This document shows, in pieces, positions 15,839 to 24,018 of a DNA stretch of 26,739 nucleotides. The position numbers and the translations under genes were made by a program. Location: contig CALBSZ010000264.1 of assembly GCA_937967665.1 (NCBI GenBank), positions 1 to 26,739 on the forward strand, written 5' to 3'. This stretch comes from an uncultured Planctomycetaceae bacterium. GTDB taxonomy: Bacteria; Planctomycetota; Planctomycetia; Pirellulales; Pirellulaceae. The notes under the pieces were generated by a model that worked only from the letters and a program-made list of their open reading frames with translations, did no database searches and was not told the DNA's origin. Positions within the stretch are counted from its first letter, which is position 1. Each line of letters opens with the position of its first letter.

Positions 15839-16233
15839 GATACTTCTTGCGGCTCGGCACAGCCAGGTGCGACAGACTGACGGAGATTCCGCGTCAGAAC
15901 GGCAGACAACCGTCTCAAGATCATCCGCTCTGTTGAAACGAGCCGGGCCAGCTCTTCTCCGATGCTATTTGGCACGCTGTCTGCGTCAGCTTAACCCGAG
16001 AGTCTAGGTTCTGTTTTGAAACGGGAGAAGGGTGGCTCTGGTGGAGCGAAGCGACCCCACAGAACCTTGGATTCCCGGGACTCGCTTCACTCGACCCCGG
16101 CCACCCTTTACAACAACGCGAGGTCTAAAACAAAGCCTCATGCCGTGTTGCGTTGACGCCTCGTCACGGCACAAAACATGGTCCTGACAGTTTTCCGACC
16201 GGTAAATGTCCGGCCCTACGAAAGGAGTAGCCC
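15839..16233. other. Intergenic region holding the first 133-bp repeat
   Basis: About 395 bases between the triple-fusion gene and the desulforedoxin-like gene. It contains the inverted-repeat element at 16006-16138. The remaining flanks (15839-16005 and 16139-16233) show no gene, promoter hexamers or terminator that I can support. Confidence 0.5.
16006..16138. repeat. 133-bp inverted-repeat element, copy 1 (MITE-like)
   Basis: Begins AGGTTCTGTTTTG and ends AAAACAAAGCCT, ends that are roughly inverted. Inside, GGGTGGC... at 16030-16055 pairs imperfectly with ...GCCACCC at 16081-16106 around a 25-nt centre. A second copy at 24019-24172 matches with about 13 differences over 133 positions (about 90%), with one 21-bp insertion in that copy. 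It encodes no protein. I see no clear target-site duplication. Confidence 0.88.
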
Positions 16234-16683
16234 GTGTTAACTGCAACGAAATCGACACTTGCCAAGGGAGAACGCCTGAAGTGCAACCAATGTGGTATGG
16301 AAATCGAGGTTGTTGAACCGTGCCAATGCGACGGCATGCAGCCTGTGTTCACTTGTTGCGGACTCCCGCTAACCTCGAAAGGGCAGACGTTTACCGCGAA
16401 GACGAAGGACGCCTTCGTCGACGAGGTACAGAAGCGTTTGGACGAGACCAAGGAAACCGTCACGTTCCTACAAGAGAAGGCTGAAGACGCGAAGAATGCC
16501 GCGAAGGAGACAGCTACGAGGGAAGCCGACGCGATCTCGAAACAGTATGACAAGTTGCGGGATTCTCTCAACGATGTTGCCAACTCCAGCGGTGATGCCT
16601 GGAAAGACCTGGCACAAGGCTTCTCTGATTCGTGGCGCAGTTTCAAGGCCGCTTGCGACACAGCCGCCTCGCGTTACAGGTAA
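16234..16683 (+). CDS. Desulforedoxin-like metal-binding domain joined to a long amphipathic helix
   Basis: 149 residues from GTG 16234, with AAAGGAG about 10 nt upstream. The N-terminal part has cysteines C17, C20, C41 and C42 in the order LKCNQCGMEI then FTCCGLPL, the C-X2-C...CC pattern of desulforedoxin and the desulfoferrodoxin N-terminus, where four cysteines hold one iron. Two more cysteines (C30 and C32, PCQCDG) lie between. From about residue 55 to the end the protein is a charged, coiled-coil-like helix (EVQKRLDETKETVTFLQEKA, then AAKETATREADAI). It has no signal peptide, so it is probably cytoplasmic. A role in redox or metal sensing anchored by the helix is inference. The next gene begins 34 nt downstream, so they are likely co-transcribed. 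Confidence 0.65.
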   Translation: MLTATKSTLAKGERLKCNQCGMEIEVVEPCQCDGMQPVFTCCGLPLTSKGQTFTAKTKDAFVDEVQKRLDETKETVTFLQEKAEDAKNAAKETATREADAISKQYDKLRDSLNDVANSSGDAWKDLAQGFSDSWRSFKAACDTAASRYR

Positions 16684-16717
16684 TCCCGCCGCTCAACGAA
16701 CCGAAAGTAAGGACTCG

Positions 16718-18463
16718 ATGACACACAGCCATACTTCGCATAAGATCGTTCCACGTCGAATTCATTACCGCTGTCGGCTGGAAGACGCGCGTCACGACGC
16801 TCTAGCAAGCGTCGCCTCCGTCACGGTTCTCTCGACACCCAACGAAGTCGATCCGGACGACAAACCAATGCCAAATCCGGACATTCCCCCGCCGAGCCGT
16901 CCCGCGCCGGGAACTCCCAAGCCAGGCGATCCGCCGGGCCGACCGCGCCCCGCGGACCCACCCCCAGCAAAACCGCAACCGGATTCACCGCGACCCGTAC
17001 GGCCGAAATCAATCTACCTGTACGTGATTCTGGTTCTCTCGATCCTGGGAGTGTTTATCACATCAGGTGCCGCAGCGGAGCAGATCGACGATGACGACAT
17101 TCTCGAAGCGATCGCAGCCGAGCTGCGCTATGACGAGGCAGTGTCTTCAGACTTGCTTGATGTAAAAGTGAATGCGGGAATCGTCAACTTGTCCGGGTCG
17201 CACTTTACGCTGCTGGCGAAACGTCGGGCTTCGCGGCTCATTGGCAGCCTGAAGGGTGTTCGAGCAATCATTGATCGAACGACCGTTTTGCCTGGCGGCA
17301 GAGCCGACAAGCGGATTGCGACAGATGTGCGACGGACGCTGCAGGATGATCCTGCTACCAACGAACATGACATTCATATCGAAGTCGCGGACGGCCGCGT
17401 CACGCTCACCGGCAATGTCGATTCGTTTGCGGAAAGCCAGCTCGCCGAACAGTCGATTGCCGGAGTACGCGATGTTGCAGCAATCGACAACCAGCTTCGC
17501 ATCAGTGAAAGCGCAGCACGCCCCGACAGCGAGATCGGCAACGACATTCGCCGCCGATTCGAACTGAATCCGTTTCTTGCGGAAGGACTCATTGAACTGG
17601 AAGTCAAAGACGCGAACGTGACGCTCCGCGGAGTTGTAGGCAGTGCGAACGAGAAGCAACTGGCCGAGATGTTGGCTTACGTGAGGGGCGTTCGCGACGT
17701 CGATGCCAAGTCGCTTGATGTCAAATGGTGGCTTGATCGCAAACGGAGGCGCGGCGCGTTACAGGCCGTGCGCAATGACGTCGACATTCAACGCGCCGTC
17801 AGGGATGCGTTACTTTACGACCCACGTGTGAAGGGTGCTGACATCACCGTCCGCGTACGGCAAGCCGCCGTAACGCTACTTGGCAACGTGGGGTCTTTGT
17901 CAGCCAAACGGGCCGCCGAACGCGACGCACTGAACACGCTGGGAGTTCGCCGCGTCATCAATCACCTCAAGGTTAAAGTTCGCGACTGGCCGGGCGATTT
18001 GGCGGTCACCGAGCAAGCTCAGCAAACGCTCGCGAGAGACGCTCACTTGTTCGACAGCACGCTGCGGGCATCATCGCACTTCGGCAAGGTCTACCTTTCG
18101 GGAACCGTCGCTACACACTTCGAAAAGCAGCGAGCCGAAGAAGTCATTGCCAACGTTCCGGGGGCATTGGGTGTCGTGAATCGCCTCGTCGTTGATGCAC
18201 AGTGGCAACCAAAGCCCGACGGCGAAATTCGCGAGGACACGACGCGGCGTCTGCATTGGAGTCCGATATTCGAGGACGGCCAGATTGAAGTTCGCGTTGA
18301 CGATGGCGTGACAACCCTGCGCGGCGCCGTGGATACTTGGCAAGAACGGCGGCAGGCCGAGCACTACGCTTTTCAGGGTGGCGCGCGCCGTGTCGCCAAC
18401 AAGCTGGCCGTTCGCTCGGACTCGAATACGAACGCAGACTTGAAAGCATTACCGTCACTATGA
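16718..18463 (+). CDS. Membrane protein with six BON domains
   Basis: 581 residues from ATG 16718, with AAGGA 8 nt upstream; the frame is open further up only by overlap with the preceding gene. Residues 1-95 are cytoplasmic-type and rich in proline (PPPSRPAPGTPKPGDPPGRP and onward). Residues 99-118 form one membrane helix (YLYVILVLSILGVFI). Then six BON domains follow at about 122-190, 196-262, 269-336, 353-420, 427-492 and 500-565, each with the family pattern helix, VxVxxGxVxLxGxV, helix, GVxxVxNxLxV (for example IEVADGRVTLTGNV at 221-234). BON domains bind phospholipid surfaces, as in OsmY, and usually occur one to three per protein. The stop overlaps the sucA start (ATGA), so translation is coupled. 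The link between an envelope protein and a TCA-cycle enzyme is odd. Confidence 0.85.
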   Translation: MTHSHTSHKIVPRRIHYRCRLEDARHDALASVASVTVLSTPNEVDPDDKPMPNPDIPPPSRPAPGTPKPGDPPGRPRPADPPPAKPQPDSPRPVRPKSIYLYVILVLSILGVFITSGAAAEQIDDDDILEAIAAELRYDEAVSSDLLDVKVNAGIVNLSGSHFTLLAKRRASRLIGSLKGVRAIIDRTTVLPGGRADKRIATDVRRTLQDDPATNEHDIHIEVADGRVTLTGNVDSFAESQLAEQSIAGVRDVAAIDNQLRISESAARPDSEIGNDIRRRFELNPFLAEGLIELEVKDANVTLRGVVGSANEKQLAEMLAYVRGVRDVDAKSLDVKWWLDRKRRRGALQAVRNDVDIQRAVRDALLYDPRVKGADITVRVRQAAVTLLGNVGSLSAKRAAERDALNTLGVRRVINHLKVKVRDWPGDLAVTEQAQQTLARDAHLFDSTLRASSHFGKVYLSGTVATHFEKQRAEEVIANVPGALGVVNRLVVDAQWQPKPDGEIREDTTRRLHWSPIFEDGQIEVRVDDGVTTLRGAVDTWQERRQAEHYAFQGGARRVANKLAVRSDSNTNADLKALPSL

Positions 18464-21180
18464 CCAACATCACACCGGGCGAGTACGGCATCCAAAGCGT
18501 CAATTACCTCGAACAGCGCCAGCGGGAGAAGAACGGCAACACGCGGCGTGGCCCGACGTTCCTGCCAAGCAGCGTCTTCAATCCACCAAAGCCGGCGGCT
18601 GCCGCCGCAAGCGATCGTTTCCACCTCGGAGTCGCTCGGCTTGTTGAAGCCTTTCGTAACGCGGGACATCGCGCTGCACGAGTCGATCCGCTGCGGCTTC
18701 GCGAACCAGACGACGCGGCACTGCGGCTCCATCGCTTTGGACTGAAAAAGGACGATCTTTCACGTCCTGTTTCGCAGCAACAGACACTGGGCCAGCGGAT
18801 CCAAGACTTGCAAGCGACCTATTGCGGCGCGATCGGCTACCAGTTTTCGCACATCCACGATCCTGGTGTTCGCGATTGGCTGATTGATCAGATCGAAAAC
18901 GCGGAGCCATCGCAGCCGTCTGCCGAGCAGCGTGTGAGTATCCTGGAACGGTTGACGCAAGCCGAGCTGTTCGATTCGTATTTGCGCAAGAAGCACCCCG
19001 GCTCCAAGACGTTTTCTTTGGAAGGTGCCGAGTCGCTAATCGTGTTACTGGATACTGCGATTCAACACGCAGCAGACTCTGGCGTCGACGAGTTCGTGAT
19101 TGGGATGGCCCATCGAGGCCGACTGAATGTGTTGGCCAACATCATCGACAAGCCAGCCGCGGCGATCTTTCGCGAGTTCCAAGACAATCATCCCGAAGAG
19201 TACCTTGGCGGGGGCGATGTAAAGTATCACCTTGGCGCGAGCTGCGACAAGGAACTGCCCGGCGGCAAATCCATCCATCTTTCGCTGTGTTTTAATCCCA
19301 GCCATCTTGAGATTGTCGGCCCCATCGCGATGGGACGCCTGCGCGCGAAGCAGGACCGCACGGCGGATGTCGAGCGGGAGAAGTCGCTGGCCATCTCCAT
19401 CCACGGTGACGCCGCGTTCGCCGGGGAAGGAGTTGTGCAGGAGACGCTGAACATCAGCCAGCTTCCCGACTACGAAATTGGCGGCACATTACACGTCGTC
19501 CTCAACAATCAACTGGGCTTCACCACGCCGCCTCGCCAGGGCCGTTCGATGCCGAACGCAACAGACGTGGCCTGCATGTTGCAGGCTCCTATTCTGCGAG
19601 TCAACGGCGACGACATGGACGCCGTTCTACGAGCGGTATCGTTGGCGATGGACTTCCGTCGCACGTTCAAGAAGGATATCGTCATCGACCTGATTTGCTA
19701 TCGCCGGTGGGGTCACAACGAGATTGACGAACCACGCTTCACGCAACCGCTGATGTACGAAGCGATCGACCAGCAGCCGCCTGTCCGAGAACGATTCGCG
19801 CAGCAGTTGATGGATGATGACGTCATTACGACGGATTACGCCGCCGAGCTCGTCGACTCGGTAACGAACCGGCTGCGCGAGCAGTTCAGAGCCGCGGAGG
19901 AGAACGGCGATTCCGGATCGCCCGTAACGCAGAACTCCGTCGTGTGGGACAACTACCGCGGCGGGATCGAGCCTGACGATGACGAGCCTGATACGTGTGT
20001 CGACACCGACACCTTTCGGCAACTGCTGCGGCAGACGACTCAACTTCCCGAAGGATTCGTCGTGCATCCGCGGCTGAGCCGTGGTTTCGAGCAACGCCAG
20101 CGAATGGCCGACGGCGAGGCGCCGCTGGATTGGGCCGCGGCCGAAGCTCTCGCATTCACTTCAATCGCCGCGGATGGCCATCCAGTTCGCGTCGCTGGTC
20201 AGGATTCGGTTCGCGGCACGTTCGGACAACGCCATGCTGTGCTGCATGACGTCCAAACAGGCGATCGGCACTGCGTCCTTGATGGTGTGCAAGTCATTAA
20301 CAGCCCGCTTTCTGAACTTGCTGCAATGGCGTTTGAGTATGGATACAGTTTGGATCACCCGTCAGCCCTCGTTTGTTGGGAGGCTCAATTCGGCGACTTC
20401 GTGAATGCAGGCCAGGTAGTCATCGACCAGTTCCTGTCGAGTGCCGAAGACAAATGGAACCGGCTGAGCGGACTGGTTTTGCTTCTGCCTCACGGGTTCG
20501 AGGGTCAAGGCCCGGAACATAGCTCAGCGCGACTGGAACGCTTCTTGACGGTCGCTGCCGAAAACAATCTGCAGATCGTCCAGCCGAGCACTCCCGCCCA
20601 ATACTTCCATTGCTTACGACGACAAGTCTTGCGGAGTTGGCGAAAGCCGCTGATTGTGCTCACGCCCAAGGGCCTGCTGCGGAACAAAGCCGCGCGATCG
20701 CCAATCGAAGACTTCGTCCACGGTCGCTTTCGACGCGTTCTCGGTGGACCGCGCGGTCGCCGACCGGAGCCCCGTGCCGGCAGCGACGACTGCCAAACTG
20801 GCCGAACTCGGCCTGCACGGTTGCTGATTTGCAGCGGCAAGGTCTTCTATGACCTGCAAAGCGCTCGCGAAGAATTTCAGCGAAATGACATTGCGATTGC
20901 TCGCGTTGAGCAGTTCTACCCGCTCGCCGATAGCGCGCTTGAAGACGCCTGCCAACACTGTGATGAGCGCACTGAAATTTTCTGGGTACAGGACGAACCG
21001 GAAAACATGGGCGCGTGGCCATATTGGAAGCGACGGTTCGGTGGCCTGCTGTTGGATCGTTTTCGCTGGGATGTCATTGCGCGCCGCGAATCCGCAAGTC
21101 CCGCCACGGGTTCGAATGCGAGCCACCAGCTTGAACAGGAACGATTACTCAAGCGGGCGTTCGGGGAGGATCACGAATGA
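18460..21180 (+). CDS. sucA: 2-oxoglutarate dehydrogenase E1 component
   Basis: 906 residues. The ATG at 18460 overlaps the previous stop in ATGA and begins the best reading. The enzyme decarboxylates 2-oxoglutarate with thiamine diphosphate and passes the succinyl group to lipoyl-E2 in the TCA cycle. Seen motifs: YQFSHIHDP (128-135), GMAHRGRLNVLAN (215-227), FNPSHLEIVGP, the TPP-binding GDAAFAGEGVVQETLN (316-331), NNQLGFTT (349-356), RRWGHNEIDEPRFTQP (415-430), HGFEGQGPEHSSARLERFL and WVQDEPENMGAW near the C-terminus. The N-terminal E2-binding helix of proteobacterial E1 (Y-x-x-D-P-x-S-V-D-P-x-W) is not preserved; the first 45 residues are unlike it. A linker near residues 762-786 is longer than in E. 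coli and may hide compensating frameshifts. A degraded sucB start is coupled to the stop; no dihydrolipoamide dehydrogenase is nearby. Confidence 0.93.
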   Translation: MTNITPGEYGIQSVNYLEQRQREKNGNTRRGPTFLPSSVFNPPKPAAAAASDRFHLGVARLVEAFRNAGHRAARVDPLRLREPDDAALRLHRFGLKKDDLSRPVSQQQTLGQRIQDLQATYCGAIGYQFSHIHDPGVRDWLIDQIENAEPSQPSAEQRVSILERLTQAELFDSYLRKKHPGSKTFSLEGAESLIVLLDTAIQHAADSGVDEFVIGMAHRGRLNVLANIIDKPAAAIFREFQDNHPEEYLGGGDVKYHLGASCDKELPGGKSIHLSLCFNPSHLEIVGPIAMGRLRAKQDRTADVEREKSLAISIHGDAAFAGEGVVQETLNISQLPDYEIGGTLHVVLNNQLGFTTPPRQGRSMPNATDVACMLQAPILRVNGDDMDAVLRAVSLAMDFRRTFKKDIVIDLICYRRWGHNEIDEPRFTQPLMYEAIDQQPPVRERFAQQLMDDDVITTDYAAELVDSVTNRLREQFRAAEENGDSGSPVTQNSVVWDNYRGGIEPDDDEPDTCVDTDTFRQLLRQTTQLPEGFVVHPRLSRGFEQRQRMADGEAPLDWAAAEALAFTSIAADGHPVRVAGQDSVRGTFGQRHAVLHDVQTGDRHCVLDGVQVINSPLSELAAMAFEYGYSLDHPSALVCWEAQFGDFVNAGQVVIDQFLSSAEDKWNRLSGLVLLLPHGFEGQGPEHSSARLERFLTVAAENNLQIVQPSTPAQYFHCLRRQVLRSWRKPLIVLTPKGLLRNKAARSPIEDFVHGRFRRVLGGPRGRRPEPRAGSDDCQTGRTRPARLLICSGKVFYDLQSAREEFQRNDIAIARVEQFYPLADSALEDACQHCDERTEIFWVQDEPENMGAWPYWKRRFGGLLLDRFRWDVIARRESASPATGSNASHQLEQERLLKRAFGEDHE

Positions 21181-21515
21181 CGACTGAGGCGCAGGCCCCG
21201 AAACCCCACGGGGCGCTTGACGAAGTAGGTATCGCAGAGTGGCTTGAGCAGAGTGGTGGCGGCGGCGAGGAAGAGGACGTGGTTGACGTACTGAAGCGAC
21301 GTAGCGGCGCCACATATCCAGAAATAACATTGGGCAGGCCGCGTACCTGCTCTCAAGGCCCCGAACCGCACAGTGGGCTCGTCGCGACAGTCTGTCATTA
21401 CACTACGGCATCATGCCGCAAGACGCACTCGCAATGCCTGCTGTGCCGCGGTATGCTCGCTACATTCGTTCTTGGCATCCGGCTTGCTACTACTTGTCTG
21501 GGTAGTTGCTCCTGA
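21177..21515 (+). pseudogene. Decayed 5' end of sucB (E2 lipoyl domain)
   Basis: An ATG overlapping the sucA stop (ATGA at 21177-21180), with GGAGG upstream, opens 112 codons. Residues 8-47 read PKPHGALDEVGIAEWLEQ, then EEEDVVDVLKRRSGATYP. They line up with the opening of 2-oxoglutarate dehydrogenase E2 (P-x-LGES-x-DEV-x-IAEWL-x-Q, EEDVVVDVETDKATYP). Where the lipoylated Asp-Lys-Ala should be, there is LKRRSGA, so the lipoyl lysine is lost, and after about residue 48 nothing resembles E2. No binding or catalytic domain follows. This is a remnant of an E2 gene in its standard position after sucA. It is a separate, short hypothetical protein if one does not accept the alignment. The following 178 nt carry no gene I recognise. 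Confidence 0.6.
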
Positions 21516-21693
21516 ATTGGCCGGCATGAAGAGACTCCTGAGGCACAGTTTTGGTGCCCCGGAAAGGACCCGCAAACTTACCACGGTGGGTAACAACGCT
21601 GGCGGGGCATAACCAGTCGTCCGGCCTGCCCGACGGCTCAATCGGACAACGAATCGTGCAGACGAGGGACACGTCTGCCCATAGGAGTGAACC

Positions 21694-22845
21694 ATGAAGA
21701 CCACACCCCAGCCGCGAATCCTGACTCGACGAGATTTCCAGTCGCTACTGAGCCATGAGAACTCGCCGTGCATTTCGATGTTCCTGCCAACGCATCGTAC
21801 AGGCCGTGAGCAAAAGCAGGATGAAATTCGCCTGAAAAATCTGCGGACCCGTGCGGAAAGGGAGTTGCTCAGCACCGAACTGTCGAAGCCAACGGTCGCG
21901 CGGTTATTGGAACCGATCGAGGCCCTCTTATCGGACGCCACATTTTGGGAACATCAAAGCGATGGCCTGGCAATATTCCGCAGCCCCAAGATGTTTCGGT
22001 TCTTCCGGCTGCCGCTGCGTCTCACGGAGGAACTCGTCGTCGGCGACCGTTTCCAAGTGAAGCCGATGTTGCCACTGTTGCACACGGGTGGCCGGTACTT
22101 TGTGCTCGCACTATCGCAAGACTCGGCCAGGCTGTTCGAAGCCGGACGCGACTCGATCCACGAGTTGGAATTACCCGAAGTGGCTCCTACAAATGCCGAC
22201 GGTGATGAGACTTCACTACAACTTCACTCACAGCGTCGTGGGGCCCGAGCCACATCGGACGAGGCCATCTATCACGGGCAAGGAGGCCGTGAAGACCGCA
22301 CCAAGCCCCAAACGCTGAACTACTTTCGTCGCGTCAACGAAGCCGTACGCCGTGTACTTGAAGGCGAAGACGCGCCGCTCGTGTTGGCCTGCGTCGGCTA
22401 TCTGGCCCCAATCTATGAGGCCGCGAACTCGTACAAACACTTGATCAAGGCCAAGGTGCCCGGCAACCCGAATATGTGGACGGACGACGAGTTGAGAGAA
22501 CGGGCCTGGACGCTCGTCGAGCCGCAGTTCGAGCAGCGGCAACGAGCCAGTCTTGACCACGTGCGGGAAGCTGCCGAAAACAGTCAAGTGCTGACCAGTC
22601 TTCGTGACGCAATCATCGCGGCTCATCGAGGCCGTATCGACACGATGTTGTTGCGTCGCGGCGAGCAGCAATGGGGGCACGTCGATCCCGAACTCGAAGC
22701 CGTTCACGTGACGAAGGACGAGGCGAGCGGCATCGAACTGCTAAACTACGCCGCCGCCGAAACCCTGAACCATGGCGGTAACGTCTTCATTGTCGACGAC
22801 ATTCCCAATACCGATTCACCACTGGCTGCGATCGCTCGCTATTGA
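21694..22845 (+). CDS. Bacterial archaeo-eukaryotic release factor-like protein, family 3 (baeRF3)
   Basis: 383 residues; ATG with AGGAG about 7 nt upstream. The start matches the family: LLSHENSPCISMFLPTHRTGREQKQDEIRLKNLRTRAEREL. It is followed by WEHQSDGLAIFRSP, GRYFVLALSQDSARLFEAGRD, an insert with HSQRRGA and YHGQG, and the C-terminal VHVTKDEASGIELLNYAAAETLNHGGNVFIVDDIP. This is the eRF1-like core found in bacteria as baeRF proteins. They are proposed to act on ribosomes, in rescue or hibernation, but no function is proven for this group. It has its own ribosome binding site, 178 nt after the sucB remnant, and could be on the sucA transcript or independent. Cytoplasmic; no signal peptide. 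Confidence 0.8.
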   Translation: MKTTPQPRILTRRDFQSLLSHENSPCISMFLPTHRTGREQKQDEIRLKNLRTRAERELLSTELSKPTVARLLEPIEALLSDATFWEHQSDGLAIFRSPKMFRFFRLPLRLTEELVVGDRFQVKPMLPLLHTGGRYFVLALSQDSARLFEAGRDSIHELELPEVAPTNADGDETSLQLHSQRRGARATSDEAIYHGQGGREDRTKPQTLNYFRRVNEAVRRVLEGEDAPLVLACVGYLAPIYEAANSYKHLIKAKVPGNPNMWTDDELRERAWTLVEPQFEQRQRASLDHVREAAENSQVLTSLRDAIIAAHRGRIDTMLLRRGEQQWGHVDPELEAVHVTKDEASGIELLNYAAAETLNHGGNVFIVDDIPNTDSPLAAIARY

Positions 22846-22886
22846 CGGGATGTCCTGGTAACCTGTCCCCCATGGCGACAACTGGC

Positions 22887-22914
22887 GTTGACCGTGAACG
22901 AGTCTGTGGTCAAC
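22887..22914. terminator. Weak candidate hairpin between convergent genes
   Basis: GTTGACC (22887-22893) pairs perfectly with GGTCAAC (22908-22914) around 14 nt. It lies between the convergent baeRF3 (plus) and diguanylate cyclase (minus) genes. There is no U-tract, and a separate 12-bp palindrome GGGAACGTTCCC lies at 22930-22941. Either could be a bidirectional terminator or a protein site; the evidence is weak. Confidence 0.25.
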
Positions 22915-22985
22915 ATTGGCTGCTAACGCGGGAACGTTCCCATGATGAAGCTCGGGCAACCCCAGTCCTTGACCTTGACGACGGT

Positions 22986-23918
22986 CTAATCTCCGGTCGC
23001 CACAAGTGTTTCGGCCTCGTTCAGCGGGGTCGCTGCATCGAAACTCTTCGCATAGACCTGATTGCGACCTGCCTCCTTGGCCATGTATAGCGACTCGTCC
23101 GCGCGTTCCATCAGCAGGCGGAAATCGTCTCCGTCCGCGGCTTCGGCGACACCGACGCTAACCGTCACCGAGACGTCGGAATCTTCCAGTTGCAATGGCG
23201 TATTGGCAATCGCCGACCGGATCTTCTCCGCGGCCGTTCTCGCACTGCTCAGTTGCGTCGCGGGGTAAATAATGACAAATTCATCTCCACCGTAGCGTGC
23301 CGCCAAATCCATGGCGCGCTTGATCTGCCGAATGGTGTCCGCCACGCACTTCGCGATGACCATGTCGCCCGCCAGGTGCCCGTGCTTGTCGTTGATTCCC
23401 TTGAAGTGGTCGATGTCCAGAATCGCGACCGAAAAGACGGCACCCGTCCGCGATTTCTCCGACAGCCGCCGCTCAAGTTCTTCGTCCAGCGCCCGACGAT
23501 TGGCCAGGCCGGTGAGCGGATCGATGCGCGCTTCGGCCAGCTGGTTTTCAATCTTCGCCACTTCGCCGCCCAGGTGCACAAAGCTCGAAAACGCAAACAG
23601 CACAGCCATCCCCACCACCAGAATCAGAAACGGCGGCGTCCACGAGGCCTCGACGCGGCCGAGAAAAAACAGCATGAGATAGCCCACAACCATCAGAACG
23701 AGAACACCGAACTGACGGCTGTTCTTGATGACAAACTGGTCAATGTTAATGGGAGAGTCGACGAACGAAGCCGCCACGGGTGGAGTCACGCAAACCCCGC
23801 TCAGTTCAGCAACATAAGCAAAGGCTTTCGGGCTGATTAAGGCCAGCAGGGCCACAATCCCACAAAACGTGAGAAAAGCATGAATAATGATCGGGCCGGC
23901 ATCTTGAAAGAAATGCAT
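22986..23918 (-). CDS. Membrane-bound diguanylate cyclase (GGDEF)
   Basis: 310 residues from ATG 23918. Three hydrophobic segments at about 10-30, 70-88 and 95-115 anchor it in the membrane. The linker KIENQLAEARIDPLTGLANRRALDEEL (122-148) leads into the GGDEF domain: ILDIDHFKGINDKHGHLAGD (166-185), active-site GGDEF at 210-214 and the later DESLYMAKEAGRNQV. The domain makes cyclic di-GMP from two GTP. The inhibitory site RAMD (201-204) lies five residues before GGDEF, so product inhibition is intact. No recognised sensory domain; the periplasmic loop at about 31-69 may be the input. It is transcribed alone, convergent with baeRF3. Cyclic di-GMP often controls surface attachment, and an adhesin-like gene lies on the other side of the repeat, a tentative link only. 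Confidence 0.92.
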   Translation of the reverse strand: MHFFQDAGPIIIHAFLTFCGIVALLALISPKAFAYVAELSGVCVTPPVAASFVDSPINIDQFVIKNSRQFGVLVLMVVGYLMLFFLGRVEASWTPPFLILVVGMAVLFAFSSFVHLGGEVAKIENQLAEARIDPLTGLANRRALDEELERRLSEKSRTGAVFSVAILDIDHFKGINDKHGHLAGDMVIAKCVADTIRQIKRAMDLAARYGGDEFVIIYPATQLSSARTAAEKIRSAIANTPLQLEDSDVSVTVSVGVAEAADGDDFRLLMERADESLYMAKEAGRNQVYAKSFDAATPLNEAETLVATGD

Positions 23919-24018
23919 GTTTAGGACGCTCCATTAAATGGGAAACGGTTCTGCTATCAAGACTCTCGAACTCCACGGCAGAATTGTCATGTAGTAACTT
24001 ATCCACTGAAAAAGGACT

